Shown: positions 17,393-26,059 of the stretch, in pieces | How positions within the stretch are numbered: the first letter of the stretch is position 1 | How the letters are laid out: the number at the start of each line of letters is the position of its first letter | Source: Syntrophobacter sp963666995 | GTDB lineage: Bacteria; Desulfobacterota; Syntrophobacteria; Syntrophobacterales; Syntrophobacteraceae | Assembly (NCBI GenBank): GCA_963666995.1 | Contig: OY762941.1 | Span: 682,001-746,000 of the forward strand | Reading direction: 5' to 3' | Length of the DNA: 64,000 bases | Made by a program: the position numbers and the translations under genes | The notes under the pieces: model-generated | What the model saw: only the letters and a program-made list of their open reading frames with translations | What the model was told of the DNA's origin: nothing | Database searches by the model: none

Positions 17393-18183
17393 ACAGGGTT
17401 GTGATTCTAGCGGGCGGGTTCGGCACTCGTCTGGCGGAAGAAACCGAGTTCAGGCCTAAGCCGATGGTCGAGATAGGGGACAAACCCATTCTCTGGCACA
17501 TCATGAAACACTATGCCCACTATGGCTGCCACGAGTTCTTTGTTGCGCTGGGTTACAAAGGTGATTTCATCAAACGATACTTTCTGGATTACTACACCCT
17601 GAACGGCAGCATGACCATAAATATGTCCAATGGAGAGGTTCGGCTTCGGGAAAAAAATTGCGAAGACTGGCTCGTCCACTTGATCGACACAGGTCTCGGC
17701 ACGTTGACCGGCGGCCGGGTTAAGCGTCTGGAGCCATTCCTGAGGGAAGGTACATTCATGGTCACCTATGGTGACGGTGTAAGTAACATAAATATTGAAA
17801 AGCTCCTGGAATTCCATAAATCCCACGGGCGCTTGGCTACGGTTTCGGCTGTACGTCCGCCGGCTCGTTTCGGAGGGTTGGTTTTCGATGGTGATATGGT
17901 GGCTGAATTCACGGAAAAGCCTCAAATTGGAGAGGGTTGGATCAATGGTGGATTCCTGGTGTTTGAGCCCGGAGTATTCGATTACCTGGAAGGGGATAAT
18001 TCAAGCCTGGAAGCCGACACAATGGAGCATCTCGCAAGAGACCGCCAGTTGGTAGCTTTCCGCCACGAGGGATTCTGGCAGTGCATGGACCACCTTCGTG
18101 ATATGAAGATGCTGCAAAAACTCTGGGACGGCGGGAGCCCGCCCTGGAAAGTGTGGGAAGCCCCGTCGGACACAAAGCGTTGA
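17389..18183 (+). CDS. rfbF: Glucose-1-phosphate cytidylyltransferase
   Basis: The 264-aa nucleotidyltransferase carries LAGGFGTRL, RPKPMVEIGDKPILWHIMKHY, YGDGVSNIN and WINGGFLVFEPGV, which are diagnostic of RfbF/DdhA. It makes CDP-glucose from CTP and glucose-1-phosphate. The GTG at 17389 is favoured over one at 17368 by AGGAGG five bases upstream and by overlap with the wzt stop (GTGA). CDP-glucose normally goes to RfbG (4,6-dehydratase), but no RfbG was recognised next to it; an SDR gene, a C-methyltransferase and an epimerase follow instead. Confidence 0.93.
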   Translation: MNRVVILAGGFGTRLAEETEFRPKPMVEIGDKPILWHIMKHYAHYGCHEFFVALGYKGDFIKRYFLDYYTLNGSMTINMSNGEVRLREKNCEDWLVHLIDTGLGTLTGGRVKRLEPFLREGTFMVTYGDGVSNINIEKLLEFHKSHGRLATVSAVRPPARFGGLVFDGDMVAEFTEKPQIGEGWINGGFLVFEPGVFDYLEGDNSSLEADTMEHLARDRQLVAFRHEGFWQCMDHLRDMKMLQKLWDGGSPPWKVWEAPSDTKR

Positions 18184-18298
18184 CAAGAGCATGTCCATCA
18201 TGATGAATGTCATCATGGAATAACCTGGGAAGTCCCACAATCAGCCGGACAACACATTTGTACCAAACATCATCAAATTCACAGTAAGGAATGACCAA

Positions 18299-19324
18299 AT
18301 GAAAATCTTAGTCACCGGAACCGAAGGTTATATTGGTTCGCTGCTCGCTCCTTTACTGGTAAAACGCGGTCACGAAGTGACGGGGTTCGACTCAGGCTTC
18401 TACAAATCGGGGTGGTTATATAACGGGTCCGACCTGACTTCAAAGACTTTTAACAAAGACATTCGGCGCGTTGAATCGGAGGACATGACCGGTATTGACG
18501 CGATCGTCCACATGGCTGAACTTTCAAATGATCCGACAGGTGAGCTTTCTCCTGAAATAACCTATGACATCAACCATCTAGGGTCAGTGCGGCTTGCAAC
18601 TCTGGCCAAGAGGCTAAAAATTCAAAGATTCGTATACACATCATCCTGCAGTATATATGGTGTAGCCGTTTCAGACCGGGTCAACGAAGAATCAGCGGTT
18701 AACCCGCAGACGGATTATGCTAAATGCAAGGCGTTGGTGGAGAGGGATTTGTCGAAATTGGCCGATGACGGTTTTTCCCCCACCTTTCTGCGAAATGCAA
18801 CTGCATATGGTCCCTCACCTCGCATGCGTTTTGACATAGTTTTGAATAACCTGGCGGGATATGCATGGACTGAGAACGAGATAAAAGTGATGAGCGATGG
18901 GACGCCCTGGCGCCCGCTCGTTCATGTCCTGGATATCTGCAAAGCCATAATCTGCACTCTTGAGGCCCCGCGGGAAATCGTCCACAATCAGGTTTTCAAT
19001 GTCGGAGATTCGCGCAGCAATTACCAGGTGAAAGATATTGCAGAGATAGTAGCCGGTGTCTTCACCGGGAGCAAGCTCAGCCTTGGTAATGCGAGCGCCG
19101 ATAATCGTAGTTACAAGGTATCCTTTGATAAGATAGAATTCGGTCTTCCGGGTTTCAAGACAGAGTGGAACATCGAAGAAGGTGCCAAACAGCTTCGATC
19201 TATATTCAACCAAATCGGGCTTGATAAACATACCTTCAACGCTCCCCCATACACACGGCTAAAGATGTTGCAGTATCTGCTCGGGACCGGACAAATTGAT
19301 AGCCGATTTTACTGGACATACTAG
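18299..19324 (+). CDS. Extended SDR, NAD-dependent epimerase/dehydratase (CDP-sugar module)
   Basis: The 341-aa protein has TGTEGYIGSLL (NAD site, 6-16), SSCSIYG, and Y-A-K-C-K as Y-x3-K. The C-terminal part includes FNVGDSRSNYQV and an IEEG helix. It lacks the TDE or SSDK strip of classic 4,6-dehydratases, so epimerase, reductase or an unusual dehydratase are all possible. Its position directly after rfbF and before a C-methyltransferase suggests action on a CDP-hexose. A perfect small hairpin (CATGATGA/TCATCATG, 18199-18217) lies in the 115-bp gap before it. Confidence 0.75.
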   Translation: MKILVTGTEGYIGSLLAPLLVKRGHEVTGFDSGFYKSGWLYNGSDLTSKTFNKDIRRVESEDMTGIDAIVHMAELSNDPTGELSPEITYDINHLGSVRLATLAKRLKIQRFVYTSSCSIYGVAVSDRVNEESAVNPQTDYAKCKALVERDLSKLADDGFSPTFLRNATAYGPSPRMRFDIVLNNLAGYAWTENEIKVMSDGTPWRPLVHVLDICKAIICTLEAPREIVHNQVFNVGDSRSNYQVKDIAEIVAGVFTGSKLSLGNASADNRSYKVSFDKIEFGLPGFKTEWNIEEGAKQLRSIFNQIGLDKHTFNAPPYTRLKMLQYLLGTGQIDSRFYWTY

Positions 19325-19386
19325 AGGTGTGTCGTTTCCAGGAGAATTGCCATCCACTCATTTAATGACAGGCAAAGGAGTTTATA

Positions 19387-20676
19387 TTGAATACAGCTCC
19401 TTCGAATAAGAATATTGTCTATTCAGAATCTCCAATACACATATCCCAGTGCCGATGTTGTGGGAACAAAGATCTGCAATCAATAATATCCCTTGGAGAA
19501 ATACCTCTTGCCAATGCATTGTTAAGCGTCGGACAACTGAACGAGCCGGAAGAAAGATTTCCCCTCAATGTTGTGTTTTGCCGCGAGTGCGCATTGGTTC
19601 AGATTACGGAAACTATTTCTCCCGAAAAGCTTTTCGGAGATTATCTTTATTGTTCCTCCTTCTCGGATACTGTTCTGGATAATGCGAAAACAATTGCAGA
19701 TCGACTGATTGCAGCGCGTGATCTCGACAAGAACAGCTTCATTGTTGAAATTGCCAGTAATGACGGCTATCTGCTCCAGCATTACATGAGGCGGGGGATC
19801 CCCGTCCTGGGCATTGAGCCTGCCCGAAACATTGCCGGGATGGCCGAAGAACGGGGCATTCGCACTATGAATGCTTTTTTCGACGAGTCGCTGGCGATGC
19901 ATTTGCAGGCGCAAGGAGATTTGGCCGATGTCATCCATGCCAACAATGTGATTGCGCATGTGGCAAATCTGCACAGCGTGATAAGCGGCATTTCCGCCCT
20001 GCTCAAGCCCAACGGTATTGCCGTGATCGAAAACCACTATGTCAAAGATTTAATGGATAACGTACAGTTCGACTCAATTTATCATGAGCATCTATGCTAC
20101 TATTCCGTAACATCATTCCAGCGGTTATTCATCCGCCATGGGCTAAAGCTTATTAACGCAGAGAGGATTCCGATTCATGGGGGCTCTCTTCGTGTTTTTT
20201 TCCAGAGGATAGACGACTCCGGTCAATTGGACGCAGAAGGTGCACGGAACGTTCAGAAGCTTTTAGCGGAAGAAGCGGGTTGGGGGGTAAGCAATTTCGG
20301 TTTTTACCAGAGCTTCGGTAAGCGGGTGGAGCAATTGCGAGGAGAATTGGTTGCCCTGTTATCAAAACTGAAATCTGCAGGCAAACGCATTGCCGTTTAT
20401 GGTGCATCCGCCAAGAGCACCACTCTGCTCAATTATTTCCGGATCGGTCCGGAGATCCTGGACTATGCCGTGGACCGCAGCACGCTTAAGCAGGGACTCT
20501 TCCTGCCCGGCACTCATCTTCCTATCCATGCGCCTGCCAAGCTGTTGCAGACCCAACCCGACTACGTGCTGATGCTTGCCTGGAACTTCTCGGAAGAAAT
20601 ACTCGCCCAGCAGGAACTTTATCGAAAGAACGGCGGCAAATTCATCATTCCCATTCCTGAATTGAAGATAGTGTGA
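19387..20676 (+). CDS. NDP-sugar C-methyltransferase, TylCIII/NovU-like
   Basis: The 429-aa product has the three-part layout of sugar C-methyltransferases: an N-terminal zinc site (C22, C25, C65, C68), a SAM domain with VEIASNDGYLL near residues 118-128, and a C-terminal Rossmann-like domain (KRIAVYGASAKSTTLLNY). Such enzymes methylate C3 of a 4-keto-6-deoxy sugar nucleotide, producing a branched sugar. It starts with TTG at 19387, supported by AGGAG seven bases upstream. Its neighbours (RfbF, SDR, RmlC-fold epimerase) make a CDP-linked substrate likely. Confidence 0.88.
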   Translation: MNTAPSNKNIVYSESPIHISQCRCCGNKDLQSIISLGEIPLANALLSVGQLNEPEERFPLNVVFCRECALVQITETISPEKLFGDYLYCSSFSDTVLDNAKTIADRLIAARDLDKNSFIVEIASNDGYLLQHYMRRGIPVLGIEPARNIAGMAEERGIRTMNAFFDESLAMHLQAQGDLADVIHANNVIAHVANLHSVISGISALLKPNGIAVIENHYVKDLMDNVQFDSIYHEHLCYYSVTSFQRLFIRHGLKLINAERIPIHGGSLRVFFQRIDDSGQLDAEGARNVQKLLAEEAGWGVSNFGFYQSFGKRVEQLRGELVALLSKLKSAGKRIAVYGASAKSTTLLNYFRIGPEILDYAVDRSTLKQGLFLPGTHLPIHAPAKLLQTQPDYVLMLAWNFSEEILAQQELYRKNGGKFIIPIPELKIV

Positions 20677-20682
20677 TCAGCC

Positions 20683-21219
20683 ATGATTTTTGCCGAAACG
20701 AGGCTGAAAGGCGTATTCGTTATTGACCCTGAACCCCTTGGAGACGAGCGGGGCTTTTTTGCTCGAACCTGGTGTTGCCGGGAGTTCAACGCGCTTGGCC
20801 TTGACTCGCGTTTGGCGCAATGTAATATATCATTCAATAGAAGCAAAGGCACTCTGCGCGGCATGCACTATCAAGTTGCGCCGCATGGTGAAGCAAAGCT
20901 GGTTCGGTGCACTATGGGGGCCATCTACGACGTCATCATCGATTTGCGTCATGATTCGGCGACATTCACGCAGTGGGTTGCGCTGCAATTATCGGCCGAA
21001 AACCGCCGCATGATATATGTCCCCGAAGGGCTTGCACATGGATTCCAGACACTTGAGGACAATACCGAGGTTTTTTATCAAATGTCCGAATTTTACCATC
21101 CCGAAAGTGCTCGTAGTGTTCGCTGGAATGATCCGGCCTTTGGTATTGAATGGCCGCTTGCCGTAACCCTTATATCCGAGAAAGATCAGCAGCACCCGAT
21201 GTACATGGTGGCAAAATGA
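20683..21219 (+). CDS. dTDP-4-dehydrorhamnose 3,5-epimerase-family protein (RmlC fold)
   Basis: This 178-aa cupin has DERGFFARTW (21-30), the substrate-binding GTLRGMHYQ (56-64) with H62 as candidate base, LRHDSATF, and PEGLAHGFQTLEDNTEVFYQMSE. These are the core RmlC motifs. No rhamnose genes (rmlA, B, D) are nearby, so it probably epimerises a methylated keto-sugar from the preceding enzymes instead. It begins six bases after the C-methyltransferase stop and overlaps the next gene by ATGA. Confidence 0.88.
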   Translation: MIFAETRLKGVFVIDPEPLGDERGFFARTWCCREFNALGLDSRLAQCNISFNRSKGTLRGMHYQVAPHGEAKLVRCTMGAIYDVIIDLRHDSATFTQWVALQLSAENRRMIYVPEGLAHGFQTLEDNTEVFYQMSEFYHPESARSVRWNDPAFGIEWPLAVTLISEKDQQHPMYMVAK

Positions 21220-22163
21220 GAGTTTTCGTGACGGGCGCTTCCGGTTTCGTTGGTGCACATGTGACACGGGCGCTCCTGAGACGCGGGCACTGCGTGACGG
21301 CTTTAATAAGCCCAAATTCGCCCGCGTGGCGGCTGCGGGGCATTTCCGGCCTCTGCAAAGCCGTAAGCGGCCGGTTGGATGACAGAGAATTGCTGAAGCT
21401 CGCGCTCGACGAAAGCAAACCGGATGCCTGCGTGCATTTAGCCTGGTATGCGGAACCGGGAAAGTATCTGCACTCGACCAGAAACATCGCATGTCTTTCG
21501 GACACGCTTTCGCTCCTGGAGGCATTGCTGGCTGTCGGATGCCGGCAGGTGGTCATGGCGGGCACATGCGCCGAGTATGATACTGATTTTGGCTACCTTC
21601 GCGAAAATACCCCAACTCGTCCGACCACGCTGTATGCCGCCGCCAAGCTCAGTTGTTGCATCCTGACCCAACAGATTGCTTCGGCAGAGAATATCCACCT
21701 TGCCTGGGGGCGCATTTTTTATCCGTACGGACCGCAGGAAGACGAACGTCGTGTTATACCCGCCCTCATCCGTGCTCTCCACCAGGGGCAGTCTTTCGCG
21801 GCCACTAAGGGAGACCAGGCGCGGGACTATATTTATGTCGAGGATGTTGCCGAGGCATTTTGCACATTGCTTGAAAAAGAGGCTCATGGAGTATTCAACA
21901 TCTCCTCGGGTGTTGCAGTGACTGTTCGCCAGGTTCTGGAAACCATTGGCGATCTGATGGGTCGTTCCGGTCTGATCAGTTTTGGTTCTCAACCATATCG
22001 AAATTGGGAGCCCCCGTTCATATGCGGTGACAATCATAATCTGCGGGACCTCGGCTGGAGTCCCAACCATTCGCTTGGCAAAGGCCTTGCCCAAACCATC
22101 GAATGGTGGAAAGCTCATCCGGCAGGCTGCCGGGATGACATCAAATCTGTTTCTTCTGTATAG
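21216..22163 (+). CDS. Extended SDR, NDP-sugar 4-ketoreductase/epimerase
   Basis: The 315-aa protein starts MRVFVTGASGFVGAHV (NAD site) and has CAEYD in place of SS-x-YG, then Y-A-A-A-K as Y-x3-K, and YIYVEDVAEAF. It is likely the last step of the CDP-sugar module, reducing the 4-keto group, though epimerase activity cannot be excluded. The start at 21216 (ATGA overlap with the cupin gene) replaces an open frame from 21150 that reads an unrelated leader. Confidence 0.8.
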   Translation: MRVFVTGASGFVGAHVTRALLRRGHCVTALISPNSPAWRLRGISGLCKAVSGRLDDRELLKLALDESKPDACVHLAWYAEPGKYLHSTRNIACLSDTLSLLEALLAVGCRQVVMAGTCAEYDTDFGYLRENTPTRPTTLYAAAKLSCCILTQQIASAENIHLAWGRIFYPYGPQEDERRVIPALIRALHQGQSFAATKGDQARDYIYVEDVAEAFCTLLEKEAHGVFNISSGVAVTVRQVLETIGDLMGRSGLISFGSQPYRNWEPPFICGDNHNLRDLGWSPNHSLGKGLAQTIEWWKAHPAGCRDDIKSVSSV

Positions 22164-22189
22164 CTTAATCCTTACCGGGGTGTTTTGGA

Positions 22190-22954
22190 ATGAAACTATG
22201 GATTGATACTGAATCGAAAGTTCTGGTCCAGGAAACGGGTGGGCAGCGGATCACGATAGATCTTTACTCCAGGCAAGCGTTTGAGACAATCTCTCAGCTA
22301 TGGCTCAAGGTCGGCTGGAACGAGAAATACCCGTACATTTTCACCTGGATGGGTCGTCCCGTCATACAGAATCCTGAGGACATGATACGTGCGCAGGAGG
22401 TGATTTACCGTACCAAACCCGACGTCATCATCGAGACCGGAGTTGCGCATGGCGGTTCATTGATTTTTTATGCGAGCCTGTGCAAAGCAATGGAGACAGG
22501 CCGTGTGATCGGAGTGGATGTCGAAATCCGCCCGCACAACAGGAGATTCATCGAGAACCATGAACTCTTCCCCCTTATCTCCCTGGTCGAAGGCAATTCC
22601 GTGGACCCGGCAATCGTACAACAAGTCAAATCTCACGTGAATACGGGGGAAAAGGTGTTGGTGTTTTTGGATTCCAATCACTCAAAAGACCATGTTCTAG
22701 CGGAGTTGGAAGCTTACCATGATCTGGTGACCTCCGGTTCGTATATAGTTGCGACTGACGGAATCACGAAGGACCTCTATGACGTGCCTCGCGGCAAACC
22801 TGAATGGGTATGGGATAATCCTGTCGCTGCCGTTAACGAGTTCATTCAGGCACACCCGGAGTTTGTTGTCCAACGACTCTCCTGGCCTTTTAACGAAAGT
22901 CCGTTGAGCAACGACATCACCCATTGGCCCGACGCCTGGCTGCTCAAAAAATGA
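22190..22954 (+). CDS. CmcI/RhlC-type (cephalosporin hydroxylase family) methyltransferase
   Basis: The 254-aa product matches the cephalosporin hydroxylase (CmcI) family: YIFTWMGRPVIQNPEDM, IIETGVAHGGSLIFYASL (SAM-binding strand), IGVDVEIRPHNR, VFLDSNHSKDHVLAELEAY, and DGITKDLYDVPRGKPEW. Family members are SAM-dependent O-methyltransferases, several in polysaccharide loci. It probably methylates a sugar hydroxyl, but the acceptor is unknown. Confidence 0.82.
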   Translation: MKLWIDTESKVLVQETGGQRITIDLYSRQAFETISQLWLKVGWNEKYPYIFTWMGRPVIQNPEDMIRAQEVIYRTKPDVIIETGVAHGGSLIFYASLCKAMETGRVIGVDVEIRPHNRRFIENHELFPLISLVEGNSVDPAIVQQVKSHVNTGEKVLVFLDSNHSKDHVLAELEAYHDLVTSGSYIVATDGITKDLYDVPRGKPEWVWDNPVAAVNEFIQAHPEFVVQRLSWPFNESPLSNDITHWPDAWLLKK

Positions 22955-23001
22955 TACTGTACGCTTGAGTTTTTGGCAGCCCCAAAACCGAAAGTGGAGA
23001 A

Positions 23002-23970
23002 ATGAGCCCGGACGCCCTGGTATCAATCGGGATACCCACCTATAATCGGCCACAACTGTTAGCCAAGGCAATCGAGTCTGTTATTAAACAGACTCACAAG
23101 AACCTGGACATCGTTATCTCTGATAATGCATCCCCCGGGGATGAGACACGGGAGATTGTCCGGCACTACATTGAACGCGACAGCAGGATAAGATACTTCC
23201 GGCAGGAAAAGAACCTGGGACAAGTTCTCAACCACAAATTTGTACTCGAGAAAGCCTCCGGGAAGTATTTCATGTGGCTTTCGGATGACAATTCCTTCGA
23301 GAGCAATGATCTCGTCGAGAAATTGCTTGAGGCGTGTGAGGACAGGCTTTTGGTTTTTCCCGATGTCAATTTTATATTCGAGGAGAATGGAATTGTTCGA
23401 AATGTGTTATATGGAATCTATGCGCATTGTAGGTCGGACTTAGATTACCTCATCGCATGGTGTGAAAATGGATATGGGAATCCCGTGCATGGACTTTTCA
23501 ATTTAGAAAGAGTCAAGCAGGCTCGAATATCGTTAGTATTCGATAGTGATCTCAGCTACCATAATGAAGGGATACTTCTACATCGACTCTTTCTGCACGG
23601 TAATCTGGCTTTTGTGCCAGAGGTAAGCTATAATTTCGACCGAATCGGTGGCAGTGCCCCGGATACGCTATTACACTTGCAGGCTCATACTACATATACA
23701 AAGCGCACATTAGTTACCCACCTACAAAGTAACCTTCCTTTCAGGTCCAAAATGCTGGTCCTTTTGAAGGTTCTAACGGCCTATAGTTTATATGAATTTC
23801 AGTTGGTAACCACTCTTTGGCGCGACTTCTCCAAAACCGGCACAGTTGCGCACTTACTTGCAAACCCAATGACAGCATTTCTAAGTGTTTTTTCTATTTG
23901 TCACTTACTTGCACTTCAGGTTTTCATCAAAATTAAACGAATGACAAGGTTGCATTGTATCAACCAATGA
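23002..23970 (+). CDS. Glycosyltransferase family 2
   Basis: The GT-A domain is plain: VSIGIPTYNRPQLLAKAIESV at the N-terminus, DIVISDNASPGD, and the metal-binding FMWLSDDNSF near residues 90-99. The C-terminal 40 residues are hydrophobic (AFLSVFSICHLLALQVFI), suggesting membrane attachment. It adds one sugar of the repeat unit; donor unknown. From here the DNA becomes clearly AT-richer than the preceding genes. Its stop overlaps the next start (ATGA). Confidence 0.88.
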   Translation: MSPDALVSIGIPTYNRPQLLAKAIESVIKQTHKNLDIVISDNASPGDETREIVRHYIERDSRIRYFRQEKNLGQVLNHKFVLEKASGKYFMWLSDDNSFESNDLVEKLLEACEDRLLVFPDVNFIFEENGIVRNVLYGIYAHCRSDLDYLIAWCENGYGNPVHGLFNLERVKQARISLVFDSDLSYHNEGILLHRLFLHGNLAFVPEVSYNFDRIGGSAPDTLLHLQAHTTYTKRTLVTHLQSNLPFRSKMLVLLKVLTAYSLYEFQLVTTLWRDFSKTGTVAHLLANPMTAFLSVFSICHLLALQVFIKIKRMTRLHCINQ

Positions 23971-24977
23971 GCGATTCCAATCAGTGTAAAATATGCCGAT
24001 CAGCAGCTACTGAACTAGTATGTACTGGTTTATACGATACCAGACATGGATACCAGGGTATCTTCGGGATCAGGAGATGTGGAGTCTGTGGTTTTTGCAG
24101 GACCGAACCATCGCCCAAAAGGGAAGATTTGCCGGATCTGTATCGGCAATATTACCCCAGAAATAGTCTCACACTTGCCCAAGTTCAAAGTAACTATGCG
24201 GTTTCTCAAAATCAAAGCAGATTCGCGTCCTGGCTGGAAGGCGGCCTTACAACGATCTATAAAGGTATTCCTCACGACAGTAGGATTCTTGATGTCGGCT
24301 GTGGAGATTGCGTGTCTCTGTTGCTTGCTCGAGTGAACGGCGCAATGAAAGCCGTTGGTGTCGAAGTAGATGAAAATGTAAGGGATATAGCGCGAAGCCT
24401 GAATCTCGACGTTCACATAGGTCAGCTTTCTGATTTGCCTCAAGATAGAGGCCAATTTGACTACATATTCGCAATGCAGGTATTTGAGCACGAGCCGGAA
24501 CCAAGCCAGTTGCTGCAGGAGATGAAAGATCGATTGGCCGCCAAAGGCAGGATCATTCTCAGTTTTCCAAATGTTGATTGCCCATATCGCTATATTTTTA
24601 AGAATAAGTGGATCCATTGGCATGTTCCTTATCATTTAAATCATTTTTCTCGAAAGAGTGTAGAAGAGCTTGCAAAGAATTGCCATATGGAGGTCCAAAG
24701 TATTGAGACCGTCACTCCTAATGCATGGACACATTGGCAGTTGAGGGCTTTGAATGTGAAAGTCAAGTATGGGCAAAGAGACACATTCTGGGATCCTGGA
24801 GTGCCAAATAATTTAAGACAGGAATCGAAGCACACAAGCTTTTCTCCAAGACGGGTTGCAAGTTTATTTTGCAGCTTCACACAAAGAATCATAAGGGATC
24901 CATGCATTTGCTTGTCAAATCGCTTTTTGGATTCTTTTGGATTCGGTGAGAGTTTCCGGGTCACTTTGTCGAAATAG
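23967..24977 (+). CDS. Class I SAM methyltransferase with N-terminal zinc-ribbon
   Basis: The 336-aa protein has an N-terminal CKIC...CGVCGFC cysteine set, as in the Methyltransf_23-type sugar-locus enzymes, then ILDVGCGDC (motif I), FDYIFAMQVFEHE and GRIILSFPNVD. The remaining part, HWHVPYHLNHFSRKSVEELA, is typical of this group. Acceptor is unknown; a sugar or the end of the chain are options. ATG 23967 is used, overlapping the GT2 stop. Confidence 0.83.
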   Translation: MSDSNQCKICRSAATELVCTGLYDTRHGYQGIFGIRRCGVCGFCRTEPSPKREDLPDLYRQYYPRNSLTLAQVQSNYAVSQNQSRFASWLEGGLTTIYKGIPHDSRILDVGCGDCVSLLLARVNGAMKAVGVEVDENVRDIARSLNLDVHIGQLSDLPQDRGQFDYIFAMQVFEHEPEPSQLLQEMKDRLAAKGRIILSFPNVDCPYRYIFKNKWIHWHVPYHLNHFSRKSVEELAKNCHMEVQSIETVTPNAWTHWQLRALNVKVKYGQRDTFWDPGVPNNLRQESKHTSFSPRRVASLFCSFTQRIIRDPCICLSNRFLDSFGFGESFRVTLSK

Positions 24978-24998
24978 AATATATAGGGTATTGATGGA

Positions 24999-26057
24999 AT
25001 GAAGAATATTCTGATTACCGGATCATCTGGCTTAATTGGATCCGAGGTATGTATTTTTTTTGCTCAACTCGGATATCAGATTCACGGAATTGACAACAAC
25101 CAACGACTGGCATTTTTTGGAGCGGGTGGGGACACTCGGTGGAATCTACTCAGGTTGCAGAGCCAAATCAAAGGATTTTTTCATAGTGACTTAGATATCC
25201 GCGACAGGGATGGGATTTCGCAACTGATGAAGCTGGTGAAACCGGACATCATCATTCATGCCGCCGCGCAGCCCTCTCATGATCTTGCGGCAAAAATCCC
25301 GTTCGACGACTTTGAAACAAATGCCACAGGCACTTTGAACCTGCTGGAAGCTGCGCATAATCATTGTGCTGATACACCCTTCATCTATATGTCAACGAAT
25401 AAGGTATATGGAGATACACCTAATCGTATTTGCTTGAAAGAACTCGATGAACGTTGGGATTACGATGATCCGATGTATGAAAACGGCATCTCTGAGACAC
25501 TCTCGATAGATCAGTGCAAGCATTCACTTTTCGGTGCATCCAAACTCGCCGCTGATATCATGGTCCAGGAATATGGCCGATATTTCGGAATGCCCACCTG
25601 TTGCTTAAGAGGGGGTTGCCTGACTGGGCCGAATCACAGCGCGGTTGAACTTCATGGCTTCCTTAGTTATCTGGTAAAATGTAACCTGGAGGGCAGGCTT
25701 TACAATATTTACGGATATAAAGGCAAACAAGTTAGAGACAATATTCATGCATATGATGTGAGTTGTTTTATATATGAATTCTCCAAGTCCCCCAGGATAG
25801 GCGAAGTCTATAATATTGGAGGTGGCAAAGAGAATAGCTGCTCAATTTTGGAAGCTTTTAAACTTGTTAAAGAGCATACAGGAAAAGAGCAGAAATTTCT
25901 ATACTCAGATAAAAATAGAAATGGCGATCATATTTGCTACTACAGTGATCTCACTAAAATGAAATCACACTACCCAAGATGGAATATTACTAAGTCGCTT
26001 GACGACATAATTATGGAAATCGTTTCGGGATGGCATAATCGTAAGATTGAAAGATAG
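24999..26057 (+). CDS. CDP-paratose/tyvelose 2-epimerase-like SDR
   Basis: This 352-aa protein resembles RfbE (CDP-tyvelose 2-epimerase): TGSSGLIGSEV (NAD site), STNKVYGD, IDQCKHSLFGASKLAAD with the catalytic lysine, GMPTCCLRGGCLTGP, ELHGFLSYLVKC, and GYKGKQVRDNIHAYD. RfbE epimerises C2 of CDP-paratose. RfbG and RfbS, which make that substrate, are missing, so it may epimerise a different CDP-sugar made by the RfbF module. A T8 run (25054-25061) lies in its first codons. AT-rich. Confidence 0.8.
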   Translation: MKNILITGSSGLIGSEVCIFFAQLGYQIHGIDNNQRLAFFGAGGDTRWNLLRLQSQIKGFFHSDLDIRDRDGISQLMKLVKPDIIIHAAAQPSHDLAAKIPFDDFETNATGTLNLLEAAHNHCADTPFIYMSTNKVYGDTPNRICLKELDERWDYDDPMYENGISETLSIDQCKHSLFGASKLAADIMVQEYGRYFGMPTCCLRGGCLTGPNHSAVELHGFLSYLVKCNLEGRLYNIYGYKGKQVRDNIHAYDVSCFIYEFSKSPRIGEVYNIGGGKENSCSILEAFKLVKEHTGKEQKFLYSDKNRNGDHICYYSDLTKMKSHYPRWNITKSLDDIIMEIVSGWHNRKIER

Positions 26058-26059
26058 AT

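Noticed and set aside
18199..18217. Small hairpin CATGATGA/TCATCATG as a terminator
   Set aside because: AT-rich 8-bp stem without a T run, in a gap within the run of sugar genes; more likely chance.
20683..21219. Assignment as rhamnose gene rfbC/rmlC
   Set aside because: The fold is right but rmlA, rmlB and rmlD are absent and the gene lies in a CDP-sugar module, so the rhamnose role was not assigned.
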